Assembly: GCA_028386065.3 (NCBI GenBank)
Contig: JAKUCV010006774.1
Coordinates: forward strand, 186,001-250,000
Direction: 5' to 3'
Length of the DNA stretch: 64,000 bases
From: Turnera subulata
Lineage: Eukaryota > Streptophyta > Magnoliopsida > Malpighiales > Passifloraceae
A program made the translations under genes and the position numbers. Of the stretch, positions 32,817-45,249 are shown piece by piece (positions within the stretch are counted from its first letter, which is position 1; the number at the start of each line of letters is the position of its first letter). The notes under the pieces were generated by a model, which was not told the origin of the DNA, made no database searches, and was given only the letters and a program-made list of their open reading frames with translations.

Positions 32817-33032
32817 AGCCCAACCATGCTCTACTTCTTTTACCAGGGCTGCAGGTGGTCGTCAGTCCTCGTATTGAGTTCCACTCCTAAGAGTGATTGC
32901 GTGCGTTGGGGTTGACCTCCGGTTTGCCCGGTAGTCGGCCAGAATTGCCCTGGCTAGGGCTAGCTTGAGCGATTAGACATTCAAGACTATTGATTTTGTT
33001 AGAGAACCCTTTCACAACCTGACACTGCTCTT

Positions 33033-33431
33033 TTATGAATGACTTGAGTAAGGACTGCAAGTCATCTTTAGGGGCCGGCTGATATACCTGTTGGTATGCC
33101 TATGTAGGTTGTTTTGGAGGATATCCGGGAGGACCACTTCCGGTTTGATTTTGAGTAGGCTGTTGAGGCTTCCAAGAGAAGTTAGGGTGGTCCCTCCAAC
33201 CTGGGTTGTAGGTGTTTGAGTAAGGGTCCTTCTGGACTCTCTGGAGCCCCCGAAGGGATCTTGCTGGCCCATATTGATAAGGGCCAGCTTCAGCTCGAAA
33301 TTGTTCACTTGCACAGTTGGGCGAACCATATTGGACTGTGCAAGAGTTGCATCTGGGATAGAGAAGTTTCGGACGGGCCTTCCCTGAGGCCCGTATTGGA
33401 CTACCTCGATCCCCTGGTTATGTTCTGCCAT
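33033..33431 (-). pseudogene. gag N-terminus of C2, internally deleted
   Basis: It starts MAEHNQGIEVVQYGPQGRP and follows the C1 gag to DPFGGS. A deletion of most of the gag core then joins it, out of frame, to the sequence encoding the NTYNPGW block. The same DNA at 33195-33245 matches C1 at about 21715-21775. Confidence 0.8.
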
Positions 33432-33689
33432 CTCTCCGTCGGACGAGGCACCGACCTCTGATTCCTTCCCATGCCAAAGCTTGCAAAGTTTGGTCCAAAA
33501 GGTCCTTTTGATCTCGGGGTTTTTTTTCCAGGTGGTACTCCTGAGCTTCTAGTATTCATGCACCGAAAAAATCTGAAGAAGACTGAACAAAGTAAACAAA
33601 CGGGTGAAAAAGAAAATAAAAATATAGATTAACCAAGTCACAAAGTTAAATAATATTAATGCTGATCCTCGGCAACGGTGCCAAAAACT

Positions 33690-35264
33690 TGATAGTCGCC
33701 TACAAGTATACAGGATGTTGTAGTACCAAGGTCGTCTCACAGGGATCTTTGCTAAGTACTATTAACAATGTGATATGCAATTATCTAGAAAATAAAACCT
33801 CGAAGAGGAGTCGATTGAGTTGTGATAAGCAATTAGAAAAATAAACAGCAATGAGCAATAGCAAAAGAGCTAACAATGATGATAAAACACCTAGGACTTC
33901 GGGGAATCCCTTGCCACAATTTCCATGCAATTAAGTGCAACACAACCAAGCCATGTCCTGTCACTACATGACCTGTCTGTGTAGATCTGATATTAAATCC
34001 TAAAAATACTCTTCTTTGAAAGAACCGATAAACTCAATTAGAACAACAACCTACTTCTTTAAGCAGTAAAATCCCTTCTTAACTTATTTCCACTATCCAT
34101 TTGCCAGTGTTAAAATAAATTAAGAGCATTAAGACTTTTACCTACTAAATCTCCAATAGAAAGCATGCCTCCCTCGAGGTCGGTTCCTAAAGCCCGGTTT
34201 ATGATTTTTTATAGGAAAATGACGCTGTCACTTAACATTTTCCTACTATAAATTTTAGGCTAATTGTTGATCAGGCAACTAACTTAACTAAGCAACATAA
34301 ACCAGATCAAAGAAGAACAATTTAAAGAAATAATATATTATTAAGTATGCATGGAAATAATGACAAGATCATCCCTTCATCCTAAGTTATGAAATTAGCT
34401 AGACATAATTTGAGAAGAAACAACTATATGAAAATAATACTTCATTTAAATTCAAAAGGGAAATTAATTACAAATTAAATAACCAACCTTGAATAAAGTG
34501 ACGAAGTCTTCCCAAATAATTGTCAACTTCAAACCAGTAAGCTAAGGTGTTTGTTACAAGGAAGAATAAAAAGTACAAAATAAATCCTAGACTAAAGTGT
34601 GAAGGTGACGAACTAGGAGCCCAAAATCACGAACTGGGAACCCCTTTTGGCTTGAAGCTAGCGTCATTTTATAGTGGAGGGGAGGAGACCAGTTGTGGTT
34701 GGAATGCATGCCAAGCCAAAAAGAAATGCTAGGCCATGCACGCAACAAGGGAGCAAGACTTGGTCTTTGGCCAAGTTCACTTCTTCATCTTGGTGGATAA
34801 GAGGCCACGTGTGACCTCATGCCAAAAATGTCATTTGGCCTTTAACTTCCCCATGCAACTGATGCAGTAGAGGATGGCGCAGGAAGTGGTCAATTTGACC
34901 ATTGCTCTCCATTTGTTTTGCCAAGTCAACCATGTGAATAGAAAGCCCAATCTTTGAATAATTCATGGCCACAAACTGCAAGCCCAAATCTCTTCTGGAA
35001 AATCTCCCAAAAATCCTAGGTAGAAATAATCTGCACCCAACTTGTGATGTAATTCTAAGTTATTTCAAATTTGTTGATTTAATCTAAAGAAGTCCCTAAA
35101 ATCCTTATTTCCTACAAAAAAAGGTCCAAAGCCACTAGGAAAAAGATCTACTAGAATAAAATAAAATAAAATGCTAGAAAATAAATAAATAAATAAATAA
35201 ATACTAAAAGTAAGACAAAGACCACAAAATAAACCCAAAAATATTTGTAAAATATACACACATT
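33690..35264 (-). repeat. 5' LTR of C2
   Basis: Collinear with 16748-18510 (shared blocks: AAGTATACAGG, GTCTCACAGGGATCTTTGC, CCTCCCTCGAGGTCGGTT, GCCACGTGT) but with many substitutions and small indels. The outer end is worn (TATACACACATTA in place of ATGCACACTCATCA). A flanking duplication is not visible. Confidence 0.8.
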
Positions 35265-35285
35265 AGAAAGCAATCACAAATTTTA

Positions 35286-36025
35286 AGTAGGAGTTGGCAA
35301 ACCAGTTGATAAAGAGAGGGATCAGACACTTTTTGAGAAACTCATTTATCTCTCACACACTAGACCAGATATAGCTTATACAGTTAGTGTTGTGAGCTGA
35401 TTCATGCATGATCCTCGAGATTCACACATGCAAGCTGTTTTTCGTATACTAAGGTATCTAAAGTCAACACCACGTAAAGGACTCTTGTTTTCTAAGCATG
35501 ATCACCTTCATATAGAAGTATTCACTAATGCTGACTGGACTGGATCACTAGATGATAGAAGATTTACAACTGGTTATTGTACACTAGTCGGAGGCAACTT
35601 GGTCACATGGAGAAATAAAAAACAGAGTGTGGTTGCTAGATCAAGTGCTGAAGCAGAATATAGAGCTATGGCACAAGAGGTTTATGAGCTCTTATGGCTG
35701 AAGAAGTTGATGGAGGAACTGAAGTTATCCCAAAACAACAAATTGTCTCTTTATTGTGACAAGAAAGCCGCTATCAGTATAGCCCACAATCCTGTGCAAT
35801 ATGATCGAACGGAGAATATTGAAATGAATCGCCACTTCATCAAGGAGAAGATAACATATGGAGTTCTTGACATCTTCCATGTCTCTTCAAACAATCAATT
35901 GGCCGATGTTCTTACGAAGGGGCTTGACAACAAAACTTATCATCACTTAGTTTGTAAGTTGGGCATGTGTGATATCTTTACACAAACTTGAGGAGAGTGT
36001 TGACCGACTTAGAGGCATAGAGTTT
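35286..36025 (+). pseudogene. Ty1/copia reverse transcriptase end and RNase H fragment
   Basis: On the plus strand the frame reads GVGKPVDKERD, LIYLSHTRPDIAYTVSVVS, a TGA stop, then MHDPRDSHMQAVFRILRYLK. An almost intact RNase H follows: NADWTGSLDDRRFTTGYCT, ARSSAEAEYRAMAQ, YCDKKAA and NQLADVLTKGL, ending at 35991. The main open part is 35404-35991. A purine stretch (TTGAGGAGAG) and TGTTG follow, as at a polypurine tract and LTR start, and the element is cut there. It belongs to a different copia from D and E. Confidence 0.85.
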
Positions 36026-36044
36026 CTCATTGCCCTTTCATGTT

Positions 36045-39020
36045 CCAGGCAACATAGCTTTCATATGCTTCTTTTTCAGACTACGTTAAATTTGTTTGGA
36101 GGTCTGATTGCTCTTCTGATTTAGCTCCTACTCATATGGCGAAGCAACTCAAGCAGTGGATTTTTGACGTGTTTGGTAACATATTAAAAAAAAAAATCCT
36201 TGCCTAATCGGTCAGAATCTAGAACTCTCTATATCTCTCTTAGAGGCACTTAAATTTTTTGATGAACTTGGAACACAAACTCCAACAAGAACTAAGAGAT
36301 GTTCTGTTTTAAGAGAGTTTTCTGGTTACATAAGTCAAAGAGTGAGTGGACCTTCTCAAGGGGATAGAAATGATGCCTTTTACCACTCTGTGACAATTTT
36401 TCGTCGTCGTCATAATAGAGTTGTGGCTTTGAAGAACAAATCTGAGGCATGGATGGCATATACAACCGAATTAAAATGGCCGCAAGTTTCTTTCATACTC
36501 TTTTTACATAGACCTTTATTTCTACCAGTGGGTACTTTGCCTCTTTTGTCTATTGATGCTCTCTAGTTACTTAAATCCCATTTATTAGATGAGGAGAATA
36601 AGGAGGCATTTTTTGGGATCCATTAGAATAAGGCTCTCAGACCCGATGGTTTTATACGTCTTTCTTTCAAACGCAGTGGAATACCATATGCTTCTATATG
36701 TTGTTTTATGAAGAATTTGTATTTTGGCTGCTACTAAAGTTCTGTTATGAATGAGACCAACCTCGTTCTTATCTAAAAGTCGATACTTCGAGATGATTTC
36801 ACAATTTCGATCTCTAGGGTTATGCAACGTTTTGTGTAAGGTGGTTACCAAAATTCATATGAATCGTCTTAAATCGATGCCTGGCTCTGATTTCTCTACA
36901 CAATCCAATTTCACGTATAAATGTCATATAACAGACAAAATCATTATCGTGCAAAAAGCAGTTCACTCTATGCGTATCAAGAAAGGGTCTAAGGTTCTTA
37001 TGAAAATTAAGAATAATCTTAAAAAGGCCTATAATCACCTTAGTTAGTCTTTTATCTATGATACTTTACAAGAGCTTTCCCCTTTTATTAATTGCATTAT
37101 GATATGTGTTAGTGAAACAGTGACGCACCTCCTATGGAATGGGGAGAAGTCTAGAGCCTTCCTTACGTATACGTCACTTGAAGTCAGATGAGGCAACCCG
37201 ATTTTCCCTTATTTATTTGTCTCATGCCTGTACCGTTTAAGTCAAATTGTTAATCATGTTGTGGGTGCAAACTTGTGGAAACTGTTCCAGTTCAGTATGA
37301 ACGAGCCCCCTTTATCCCACATCTTCTTTATAATTGACATTGTTCTCTTTGCAGAGGCCTGTCTTGATCAAGTTCCGATTTTCTATAGTGTCTTGATTTG
37401 TTTGGTAACTCTTCAGGACTTAAAGTTAGCCCTAGCAAGTCCATGATTTATTTTTCTCCAAATATTGTTCATGTTCCTGGTTTTATAATAGTCAATTCGT
37501 TGGGTTTTACGGAGACAAATAATCTTAGTCGTTACCTGGATGTCTCTGTTATTCACAACAGTAGAAGTACTTATAAGTATGTGTTGGATAAGGTTCGATA
37601 AAGAATAAATTCGTGACAAGGAAAATATTTGTCTTTAGCCGACAAAGTCAGTTTTGGCGATGCTTCCTTTTTATACTATGTAGTTTGCGTATCTCTCTGT
37701 GAGCATTAAAAAGGTTGAGAAGAGATGTAGAGCTTTTGTGTGGGTTGCTTTTGGTATAGAACTCGAAATTCACCTAATTAATTGGAGCTCTTTATGTTTG
37801 CCTAAAAGCTTAGAAGGACTTAGGATTAAGTACTTGGCTCACTAAAATGAAGCCTTGTTGCCCAAGCTTGGATGAGGATTGTTGACCAATGATAGTGTTT
37901 TATGGGTATAATTCCTTAGAGAGAAGTATTTAAGCAGGGGAGAACTCTTTCCTGCAAGCTTGAAGCGAACACCAACTGCTCCTCCTTGTGGCGAGGCATT
38001 GCTAAATCTTGGCATTTGGTTATTGACAAGACAAAATGGTACATAAATGATGGTTAGTTAGTGAAGTTCTAGCTTGACTGCTAGGTTGAGGATGTTGGCT
38101 CATTAATTAATCATGCGCTGCAGGTTATTCCAGATGTTGTCCACAGTACTCCTATTGCTAGCTATGCATCTAGTTTGAGGGGTTGGAATTGGGGTAACTT
38201 TCAGAATCTTCGCCTACTTAGAATCAGTCTCAAGAGTGCTTCTGTTGCAACCCTTTAACGTTAGCATGGCTTGATATTGTGTACTAGAAACACACACCAT
38301 TTAGTGTTTTTAAAACCAATTCTACTTATGATAATTTTCAACCGATATCCTCTCTGCCTATTGACCCCTTTTTGGTATCTTATTTGGAAATGGCCTGGTC
38401 TACTTTAAACCTGCATCTATTTGTGGTTGTTGGCCAAGGAGGCACTACTTATAAACGAAAAGCGCTTTGCTCGACACATGACGACTGACTCTTGCCTCCC
38501 TTTATGTTCTCATATTGTAAAATCTCATATGCACATAGTGCGTGATTATTCCTGGGCTTGAGACATGATGTTTTTCTAGATTTATTACCTCCATATTTCT
38601 TTCATGTATTGAACATACATGATTGGCTCCTTCTAAAGATGGCGTTTGTTTAAGTCATACTCTTGTACACACCCTTGGCCCATCATCTTTGCATTTTTAT
38701 GTTGGTAGATTTGGACTTGGAGCAATCAATATGTTCTCTGAACCTGACAAAGAGCCTCCCTTCAATCCAAGCTTTACTATCCTCTCTTATGTAGAAGAAA
38801 TAATTCACTGCTAGGTTGAAAGAGGCATCTTTCGGTGGTCCCAAGTTCCTAGACACTTAGCTTCTATTTGTTGGACGCCAACCGCACTAGGATGGATGAA
38901 GCTCAACACTGATGATACTCTTCATGGAGTTAATAAAGCTGTAGCTACTACTGGAGGTTTTTTGGATGACTCTATTAGAAAATGGATCCTTGGTTTCTTA
39001 TAATAACATAGGAATTTGCT
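36045..39020 (+). pseudogene. Decayed L1-type LINE: reverse transcriptase and RNase H
   Basis: Plus-strand pieces in several frames follow the order of a plant L1 ORF2. They include a post-endonuclease segment near 36070-36180, FRSLGLCNVLCKVVTKI and ITDKIIIVQKAVHSM (36790-36975, RT motifs), KKAYNHL, the SGLKVSPSKS block (37414-37445) and a C-terminal RNase H start near 38880-38930 (WMKLNTDDTLHG). Many stops and frameshifts make it dead. The endonuclease domain is missing on the left, where it joins the copia fragment. Confidence 0.8.
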
Positions 39021-39052
39021 AATCATTTAATGTAGAACTCTAGGGCCTATTT

Positions 39053-39375
39053 GTTAGTTTGAACAAAGCTTGAGATCAAAGATTTCGACAAGTTGAAAAT
39101 GTCTCCCCGCCCATTTGGTGGGGAATGGAGGAGAGAGAAATTTTAAAACTAAATAATAACTTCAAATTTCATAATTAGTCTCTTATATTATAAAAAATAA
39201 TTTATAAATAAGGATGTTTATGTAATTTGAAAATATTACCTATCATTCTCTTCCCTTCAATGAATATATCTAAATAAATTAAAGTTAAAATTTTCTCTTT
39301 CCCACCATTCTCATCCCTTACCTTCCCATCCATTCTTCTCCTTCTATTTCCCTATGTATTCCCAAATAAACTTAA
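39053..39375. mobile_element. Possible hAT-like MITE
   Basis: GGGCCTATTTGTTAG at the left and CCCAAATAAAC at the right resemble the GGGCC...CCAAA ends of small hAT-type elements. Subterminal inverted repeats are visible: AGAGAGAAATTTTAAAACT on the left, AGTTAAAATTTTCTCTTTCC on the right. Exact ends and a target duplication could not be fixed. Confidence 0.45.
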
Positions 39376-39394
39376 GAGTTACTCAGTTGCCACA

Positions 39395-41127
39395 TCCTCT
39401 TTATGGATGCTTGTGCTTATAGTTATTAGACTTGTTTTATGGATGTTGGTTTTCTCTAATGAAAGCTTGAAGGCTACTGCAGCTATTACAAGTATATTCC
39501 GGGAGTTTTATCTTCTCTCCGGTCTTAAATTTAACCCAACAAAAACCGAGGCATTCTTAGCAGGTATCCACGATGAAATTGTACCCCAGTTTACTCAAAC
39601 TTGCGGATTTAAACTTGGCACTTTCCCTGTTCGATATCTAGATGTGCCTCTTATTTCTAGCAAGCTCTCGTATACATATTGTCAGCCCCTTATTGACAAA
39701 ATTATGGCTCGTGTGAATACTTGGAGCTCTAAATTTCTCTCATTTGCAGGCAAACTCTAATATGTCAGTTTTATTCAGCATCCAGAGTTATTGGGCTAAC
39801 ATTTTCATTCTACCCTCTACAGGCTTGAAAGAAATTGAAAGACTTTGTGTTGCATTTCTCTGGTCTGGATCTTTTAGCAATGCCCGGAAAGCCAAAGTAG
39901 CATGGTCCGAGCTTACCTATCCAAAACAGAAAGGTGGACTCGGTTTAAAGAAGCTTAAAGAGTGGAACCAAGCATGTATTGCTCGACACTTATGGAACCT
40001 GTTGATGTGCGCTGGCTCTTTGTGGGTTGCATGGATTTTCGTTTACTTTCTTAAAGGCAGAAGCATCTGGAGCATTCCCATTCCTTCTACATGCTCATGG
40101 AGCATGTGTAAGTTACTGAAATTGCGGCAGTCTTTCTCTTCGGTTTTCTCACACTCCATTGGTACTGGTTGTGATGCCTTTGTTTGGTGGGACAAATGGC
40201 ATCCAAATTGAGTTTTGCTACCGCTTATCCCTGCTCCTCTTCTTCCAAGTACTAAAATTCCACTCCAAGCCAAGGTCAGCTTGTTAATTTCAAATAATGC
40301 TTGGTCATGGCCGTCTTGTCGTCTTCCCATTTTCTCACAACTTCAGCAAGCTGCTGCTGACTCTATAGTTCCCTTCATAGCTGCTGATCAAGTCCATTGG
40401 GATCTATCTCCTTCGGGTTTATTTTTAGTTGGGAGTGTATGGGAATTTATCCGTTCAAAGCGTGCTCGAGTAGAGTGGTTCAAGTTGTTATGTCTGTAGG
40501 ATTTATACCAAAGCATAGCTTTATTCCTAAATAGGTTGTCCACACGAAGCAGACTTCAAAGATGGGGAGTGGTATCTGATACTTCTTGTCTCCTATGTTC
40601 GCACCTTGAGGAAACTCAGGATCACCTATTTTTTGAGTGTTCATTTTCAGCTGCTATCTGGTCCAGAATACTCCTCCTATGTCACATTGATCGTGCTGTT
40701 GGTTCCTGGGCATCTGAATTCGCCTGGGCAAAAAGTTTTTTGTAGAAGAAAACTCTTAAGGCCATGATATTACGTCTAGCATGGTGTGCTTGCATTTACC
40801 ATCTCTGGCGTGAAAGGAATAGCCGATATTTCACACATTGTGCCCGTTCCTCAGAGGCAATTATCTCATATGTTTGTACAGATTTAAAGTTGCAGTTTTG
40901 TGGATTAACCCGTCTCAAGTCTAGACCATTGTCTTTAGAGAAGCAGCAGCTATGTGATTACTGGAATATACGATTCACTGTTTAAATTAATCATTACCTT
41001 CAGTTTCAATATCTTCAATTGTTCAGATATAGCTTGTATATCTTTGATCTGGTTTGTACATGATATAGCTTGTCTCCCTAACCAAGTTTTGGAATGAAAT
41101 TATTTGATTCTCAAAAAAAAAAAAAAG
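39395..41127 (+). pseudogene. 5'-truncated L1-type LINE with poly(A) tail
   Basis: It starts within the RT palm/thumb (SGLKFNPTKTEAF, then GTFPVRYLDVPL). It continues through the WANIFILPSTGLKEIERLCVAFLWSG segment, KVAWSELTYPKQKGGLGLK, and a zinc-finger domain of the zf-RVT type (RLQRWGVVSDTSCLLC, ETQDHLFFECSFSAAIW). It ends RNSRYF...WNIRFTV. Frameshifts near 39745 and stops at 40209 and 40498 break the frame. A run of 14 A at 41114-41127 is the tail. It is a separate insertion from the LINE to its left. Confidence 0.85.
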
Positions 41128-41380
41128 TATTCTTCCATATCAAAACAAAAAAATAAGATTTTTTTATTTTATGATTAAGAAGCAAATTGAAATTGGAAAA
41201 AATAAAAATAAAAAGTTGAATAATTTTTTTAAAACTTTTGAGTTAAATTTGTTATAACAATAATTCTTGAAAGAAATAAAATATAATGAGCAGTATTATA
41301 TAAAGAGATTTCTAATAATCAACCTTTATCAAGGATAATTATTAAAATAAAAAAGTTAGGCTATAACTAATAATATTTCT

Positions 41381-41399
41381 TCCCGACAAAAAAAAAAAA
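41381..41399 (+). mobile_element. 19-bp retroposon stub with 15-bp target duplication
   Basis: TCCCGAC plus an A run is flanked by ACTAATAATATTTCT on both sides (41366-41380 and 41400-41414). The structure is that of an extremely 5'-truncated SINE or LINE insertion. It lies about 190 bases upstream of the AAED1-like gene. Confidence 0.6.
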
Positions 41400-41598
41400 A
41401 CTAATAATATTTCTGGAGTCTCCAATTTTCCAACCATACATTTTGTTAGCAAATGACAACACGTGTAATCCCGCCTTCCAGAAAACAAACCGATGGCTAT
41501 GGAAGCAAAGCAACTCGTCCCGTAACCACCATTTTCTTCCTTCTCCGGGCAAAACAAAAGCCTCTAATAACCAGCGCCGTTAACCACCAGCCAAAACT

Positions 41599-43795
41599 AT
41601 GGCGGCGCTTGCTTTCTCCACAGTCGTCTCGCCTAAACCTCTGCAACCCAGCTTTAACTCCGTTCATCGCCATCCCAAAACCCATTTCGTCCACATATCC
41701 TCCTCAGCTTACCAGAATCCATCAATCAAATCCTCGCCCCACCGCCAAACCCGCTTCCCCATCTCTGCCGTCTCCGGTTCTCCTGGCAAGTATAAGTGTC
41801 TTTCTTTGTTCCAGCTACCTACTTTGTCTTGTCTGATTTGTGAGGCTCATCATTTGAACATGACTTGATGGTTTTGTATGCTCACAAGCAGGAGTTGAAG
41901 CTTCTGGTTTGGCTGGTGGTGTAGAGACACCGGATTTACTGGAGACTGTAAAAGTGTTTGATTTGAATGGAAACCCAGTTCCAATATCCGATCTGTGGAA
42001 GGATAGAAAAGCTGTTGTTGCATTTGCTCGCCATTTCGGGTAACTATCCATTTCCCCTCTTAATTTAACTGAATAGTATGTTATTGTTAATTACGTGAAA
42101 CAACCAGGTCTGTCTCCACCGGTACTAATTAATCTATTGAGTTTTCAGATGTGTTTTTTGCCGGAAACGTGCTGATTATCTGGCCGCGAAAAAGGTAGTG
42201 GATACCGAGAGATGAAAAGCATTGAACTTTGGTTACAAATTTGTTTTGGTAATCTTGTTCTGCATGTTGGTAGGATGTAATGGATGCATCAGGCGTGGCA
42301 CTTGTTATAATTGGACCCGGTAGCGTTGATCAGGTAATGACCTGAAAATCATACCTAGTTATCAGCAATTTTTATATGCATAAACTGGATCTTAGTTGCT
42401 CCTAGGACAGATAGCTACTCTGAAGCATGGATAGCTCTTGGATGTTACCATTCCAGATGGAATATGTTATCAATCTAAACATTTTCATTTACTGGCTGGT
42501 GGCAACTGGTGACTTTCCAACTTTTGGTGTAGTCATGATTTGGAATTTACTGCCCCATCATGTAGTCACATATATACTTTTGAGTTTCTTTATGCCTTCC
42601 TCATACAACTTGGTATTACTGAACAGTTCGTCCAGTTTAAACTGGATATTAGTTGCTAGAGCATACCGCTGCCCTGAAGCATGAATAGCTCTTCGATGTT
42701 ACCATTTCAGTTGGAATATGATATGAAATTAATTTACTGCCTCTTCATGTAAGTTGGCTGGGTATTTGATTAATCCTTACCGGTAACGTGCAGGCAAAAA
42801 CGTTCTCTGAGCAAACTAAATTCAAAGGAGGTATATCCTTTATTGATACTTAATCGGGTTATAACTTTCGTACATCATCTATATAACCTTTTTTCATCAA
42901 TAGCTATATAGAAAATGAAGCTTGATTGTGACAACCTAGTTTTCTGCAAACATTGTTGTGTTTGCCTTTCTTCCTATTTCAATTTAGTTACAATTTGCTA
43001 TTTCTTGGTTCCAGAGGTTTATGCTGATCCTAGCCACTCATCATATGAGGCATTAAAATTTGTTTCCGGAGTTACAACCACATTTACTCCTAAAGTATGT
43101 AGAAATCATATCTTCCACCTTGGTTCCGTATATTCTACTACTGTTCGCAATGCAAAATTTTCTCAACTCATAATTTTAGCCACCTCCAAAACATGCAGGC
43201 AGGTCTTAAGATCATAGAGTTGTACATGGAAGGTTATCGACAAGACTGGAAACTTTCATTTGAAAAGGACACCGTGAACAGAGGTGGATGGTAAGTGAAC
43301 CATATTGGAGGAGAGGCTTTTGCTTGTTTGACCTTGAAATTTTGAGCTATCGATGCCAATCTTGTCATTATATCAGTTTATGTATTGTTGCCTGAAACTC
43401 TCACAGTGATGGTGAACTTCATTCATTCTCAGGCAGCAAGGTGGAATTATAGTCGCTGGTCCTGGCAAAACTAATATCTCGTACATCCATAAGGTTAGTC
43501 CCATGGCACCCTGCTTCTCTGTTTTCTTTCTGATATTGTGGTTCTCTTTTTTATTAAATGAGAACTCTGTTAATTCATCCATTTTGGAGTCCGGTACTGT
43601 GCAGTCCAGAATCCGGTGCCAATTAGCGTAGTCAGGAATGGAATTGCTTCCGTTGTTCTTTTTGAACCAATTCAATTTGAGGATCATGGATTGTGGATGG
43701 CTGAATGTTCTCTCATAAGTTTTCATTTCGAGCAGGACAAAGAGGCAGGGGATGATCCTGACATTGAGGGTATACTGCAAGCATGCTGCTCGTAA
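41599..43795 (+). CDS. AAED1/PRXL2-like thioredoxin-fold protein, chloroplast
   Basis: Nine exons reconstruct a 256-residue protein: 41599-41785, 41892-42039, 42149-42194, 42274-42333, 42794-42830, 43015-43094, 43199-43290, 43433-43493, 43736-43795. The first 60 residues are Ser/Pro/His-rich with few acidic residues, like a chloroplast transit peptide. The AhpC/TSA-related domain follows: VKVFDLNGNPVPISDLW, VVAFARHFG, CVFC at 113-116, the probable redox site, then GVALVIIGPGS, FKGEVYADP, GWQQGGIIVAGPG and a C-terminal CCS. It matches plant proteins named thioredoxin-like AAED1, chloroplastic; substrate and partner are not known to me. All introns are GT-AG except intron 1, which must use a GC donor (GCAAGT at 41786) to keep frame. 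All junctions keep the frame, so the gene looks intact. Confidence 0.9.
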
Positions 43796-44341
43796 ACAAG
43801 TGCCCACATCTCTAGGTTTCTTTCTTTGGTAGCCTTCATAGATGCTGGCCTTGTGTTCAATGATCCAGTTACAAGTATCTGCATCCTGCTTGTGAAGTTT
43901 TAAAATGCAGAGAAGCTATACGATGGGATGAAGCCTGCGCATTCTGCCTTTACTCTATTTTTTAATGGGTCCATGACCCAATTTTTTCGCCATTCCAAAA
44001 GTCTAGCTTTTTTTTTTTTTTCCGGAAATTAGGCTGGATAAGCAAAACGATGATCTGCTTGTAATGTGGCATAGCTGGTCAATACGTAGTGTGTTCATAT
44101 CTTCTCATCGAGGCAACTTGTAGTCGTAGCGGGGAGTAAACCCTCCCCGGGTGATTTTTACTACTGAAAAATTTCTATATAATGCAAATAGCACTAGTTC
44201 TATGGCCTGTGCTTTTGACAAAAATCAGTACTCCCATTTAACGGAAAAATAGAAATAGTACTCCCATAAACCATCCTTCATTTGACCTTCATGGATGGAG
44301 AGGGACTTTGCGGAGGAGATGGTATGGTAATATCCCATACC
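43796..44341. other. 3' flank of the AAED1-like gene; no further gene
   Basis: Presumed 3' untranslated sequence and spacer. I see a T-rich run at about 44010 and no domain-bearing frame on either strand. Confidence 0.5.
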
Positions 44342-44356
44342 AAATATGCTGACTTT

Positions 44357-44493
44357 TTCTTTTTTGTGTGTGTGATCTACAATACCATAATCGCATCCTA
44401 ACCCACTAATATTCATCCGATACCTTGGCTTGAACCCTGGTGGTCTTGGTGAAGGGTAAGGGTTTGTCCCACTGAGCTGAACATGCTCAGGCT
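44357..44493 (-). mobile_element. tRNA-derived SINE with 15-bp target duplication
   Basis: Read on the minus strand, the head carries an A-box-like CAGCTCAGTGG (about 44469-44479) and a B-box GGTTCAAGCC (about 44427-44438). The tail at the left end is A-rich. AAATATGCTGACTTT flanks it at 44342-44356 and 44494-44508. Confidence 0.8.
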
Positions 44494-45044
44494 AAATATG
44501 CTGACTTTGAGTGGCACTTGAATGTGTTCCTCGATGTCCGTGACGAAGAGTTATATTACTTGTGTGTTTGTGTAATTCATAGCAATTCCATGGAAACCAC
44601 AGTAGAGAAGCGTCTAACTCATGAGCAGCAGGCGATGTTGAGAATCTAGGCTGTCTATCTCCCTCTATTGCTTAGGTGTCAAGAATGGCCAGAAATTGAG
44701 ATAAATCTCCAGGTACAGCCTCTGTAATTGTGTAGTCTGTTACCAACATCAATTTTCCACTAGAAAGTAGAAACACCCCCCAAGCCCTCCTCCGGTCCCC
44801 TACTTGAATACCATGAGGCTAGACAGACTGAACCTGCATTTTTAAGATTTAATAGGAATACCAAATCGTAGTAGTGCCACATTCATAGAACGACAAATTT
44901 TGGCGACAAAAGTGTATATTTGAATCAATTTAAATTTAAATTGTAGAGGTATTTCCAATTAAAAAAAAATTGTAGAGGTACACATACATATATTGAATAC
45001 AAAATTACAGGTATATACAAATAAAACCAAACCCTATACATGTA

Positions 45045-45190
45045 CAAAAGATATTATTTTTTTTGTACATCGGAATCCTAACAAGGACCCATAAACCCCA
45101 TCCTACCCCCAATCCACCTAATCTTGGATAAAGACCAAGAGAGATGCCACTACACCACAAGTGGTGTTGGCCTACCGCTAGCAAATTTTG
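45045..45190 (-). mobile_element. Probable tRNA-derived SINE
   Basis: The minus strand reads GTGGTGTAGTGGCATC, like an A box. A T-rich plus-strand stretch, the A-rich tail, lies at about 45053-45065. The B box is worn and flanking duplications were not found. Confidence 0.4.
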
Positions 45191-45249
45191 ACAAGAAAAT
45201 GATGCCATCTCTTGTATTTCCAAATGGAATGCGATTCGATTTAATTACT

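Larger units (their letters stand above)
31194..35264 (-). mobile_element. Element C2: second non-autonomous Athila-like element, left part lost
   Basis: Same family as C1: a 5' LTR at 33690-35264 with TGATAG at its inner end, a matching primer-binding site (about 33665-33683), a gag remnant, and a long protease-containing frame. Its 3' end was cut by insertion of element B and is not found on the other side, where element A abuts the truncated B LTR. The LTR is more diverged from those of C1 than they are from each other. Confidence 0.8.

Noticed and set aside
41770..41785. GT donor at CCG-GTTCTCC (about 41776) for intron 1
   Set aside because: It would keep frame, but it lacks a donor consensus and shortens the SGSPG junction; GCAAGT at 41786 is a far better site. 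RNA data would decide.
41599..41868. 89-codon ORF as a complete gene
   Set aside because: It reads through the GC donor of intron 1; the protein continues in exon 2 at 41892.
44430..44490. tRNA gene
   Set aside because: A- and B-box motifs are present, but the sequence has an A-rich tail and a 15-bp target duplication, so it is a SINE and no cloverleaf can be drawn.
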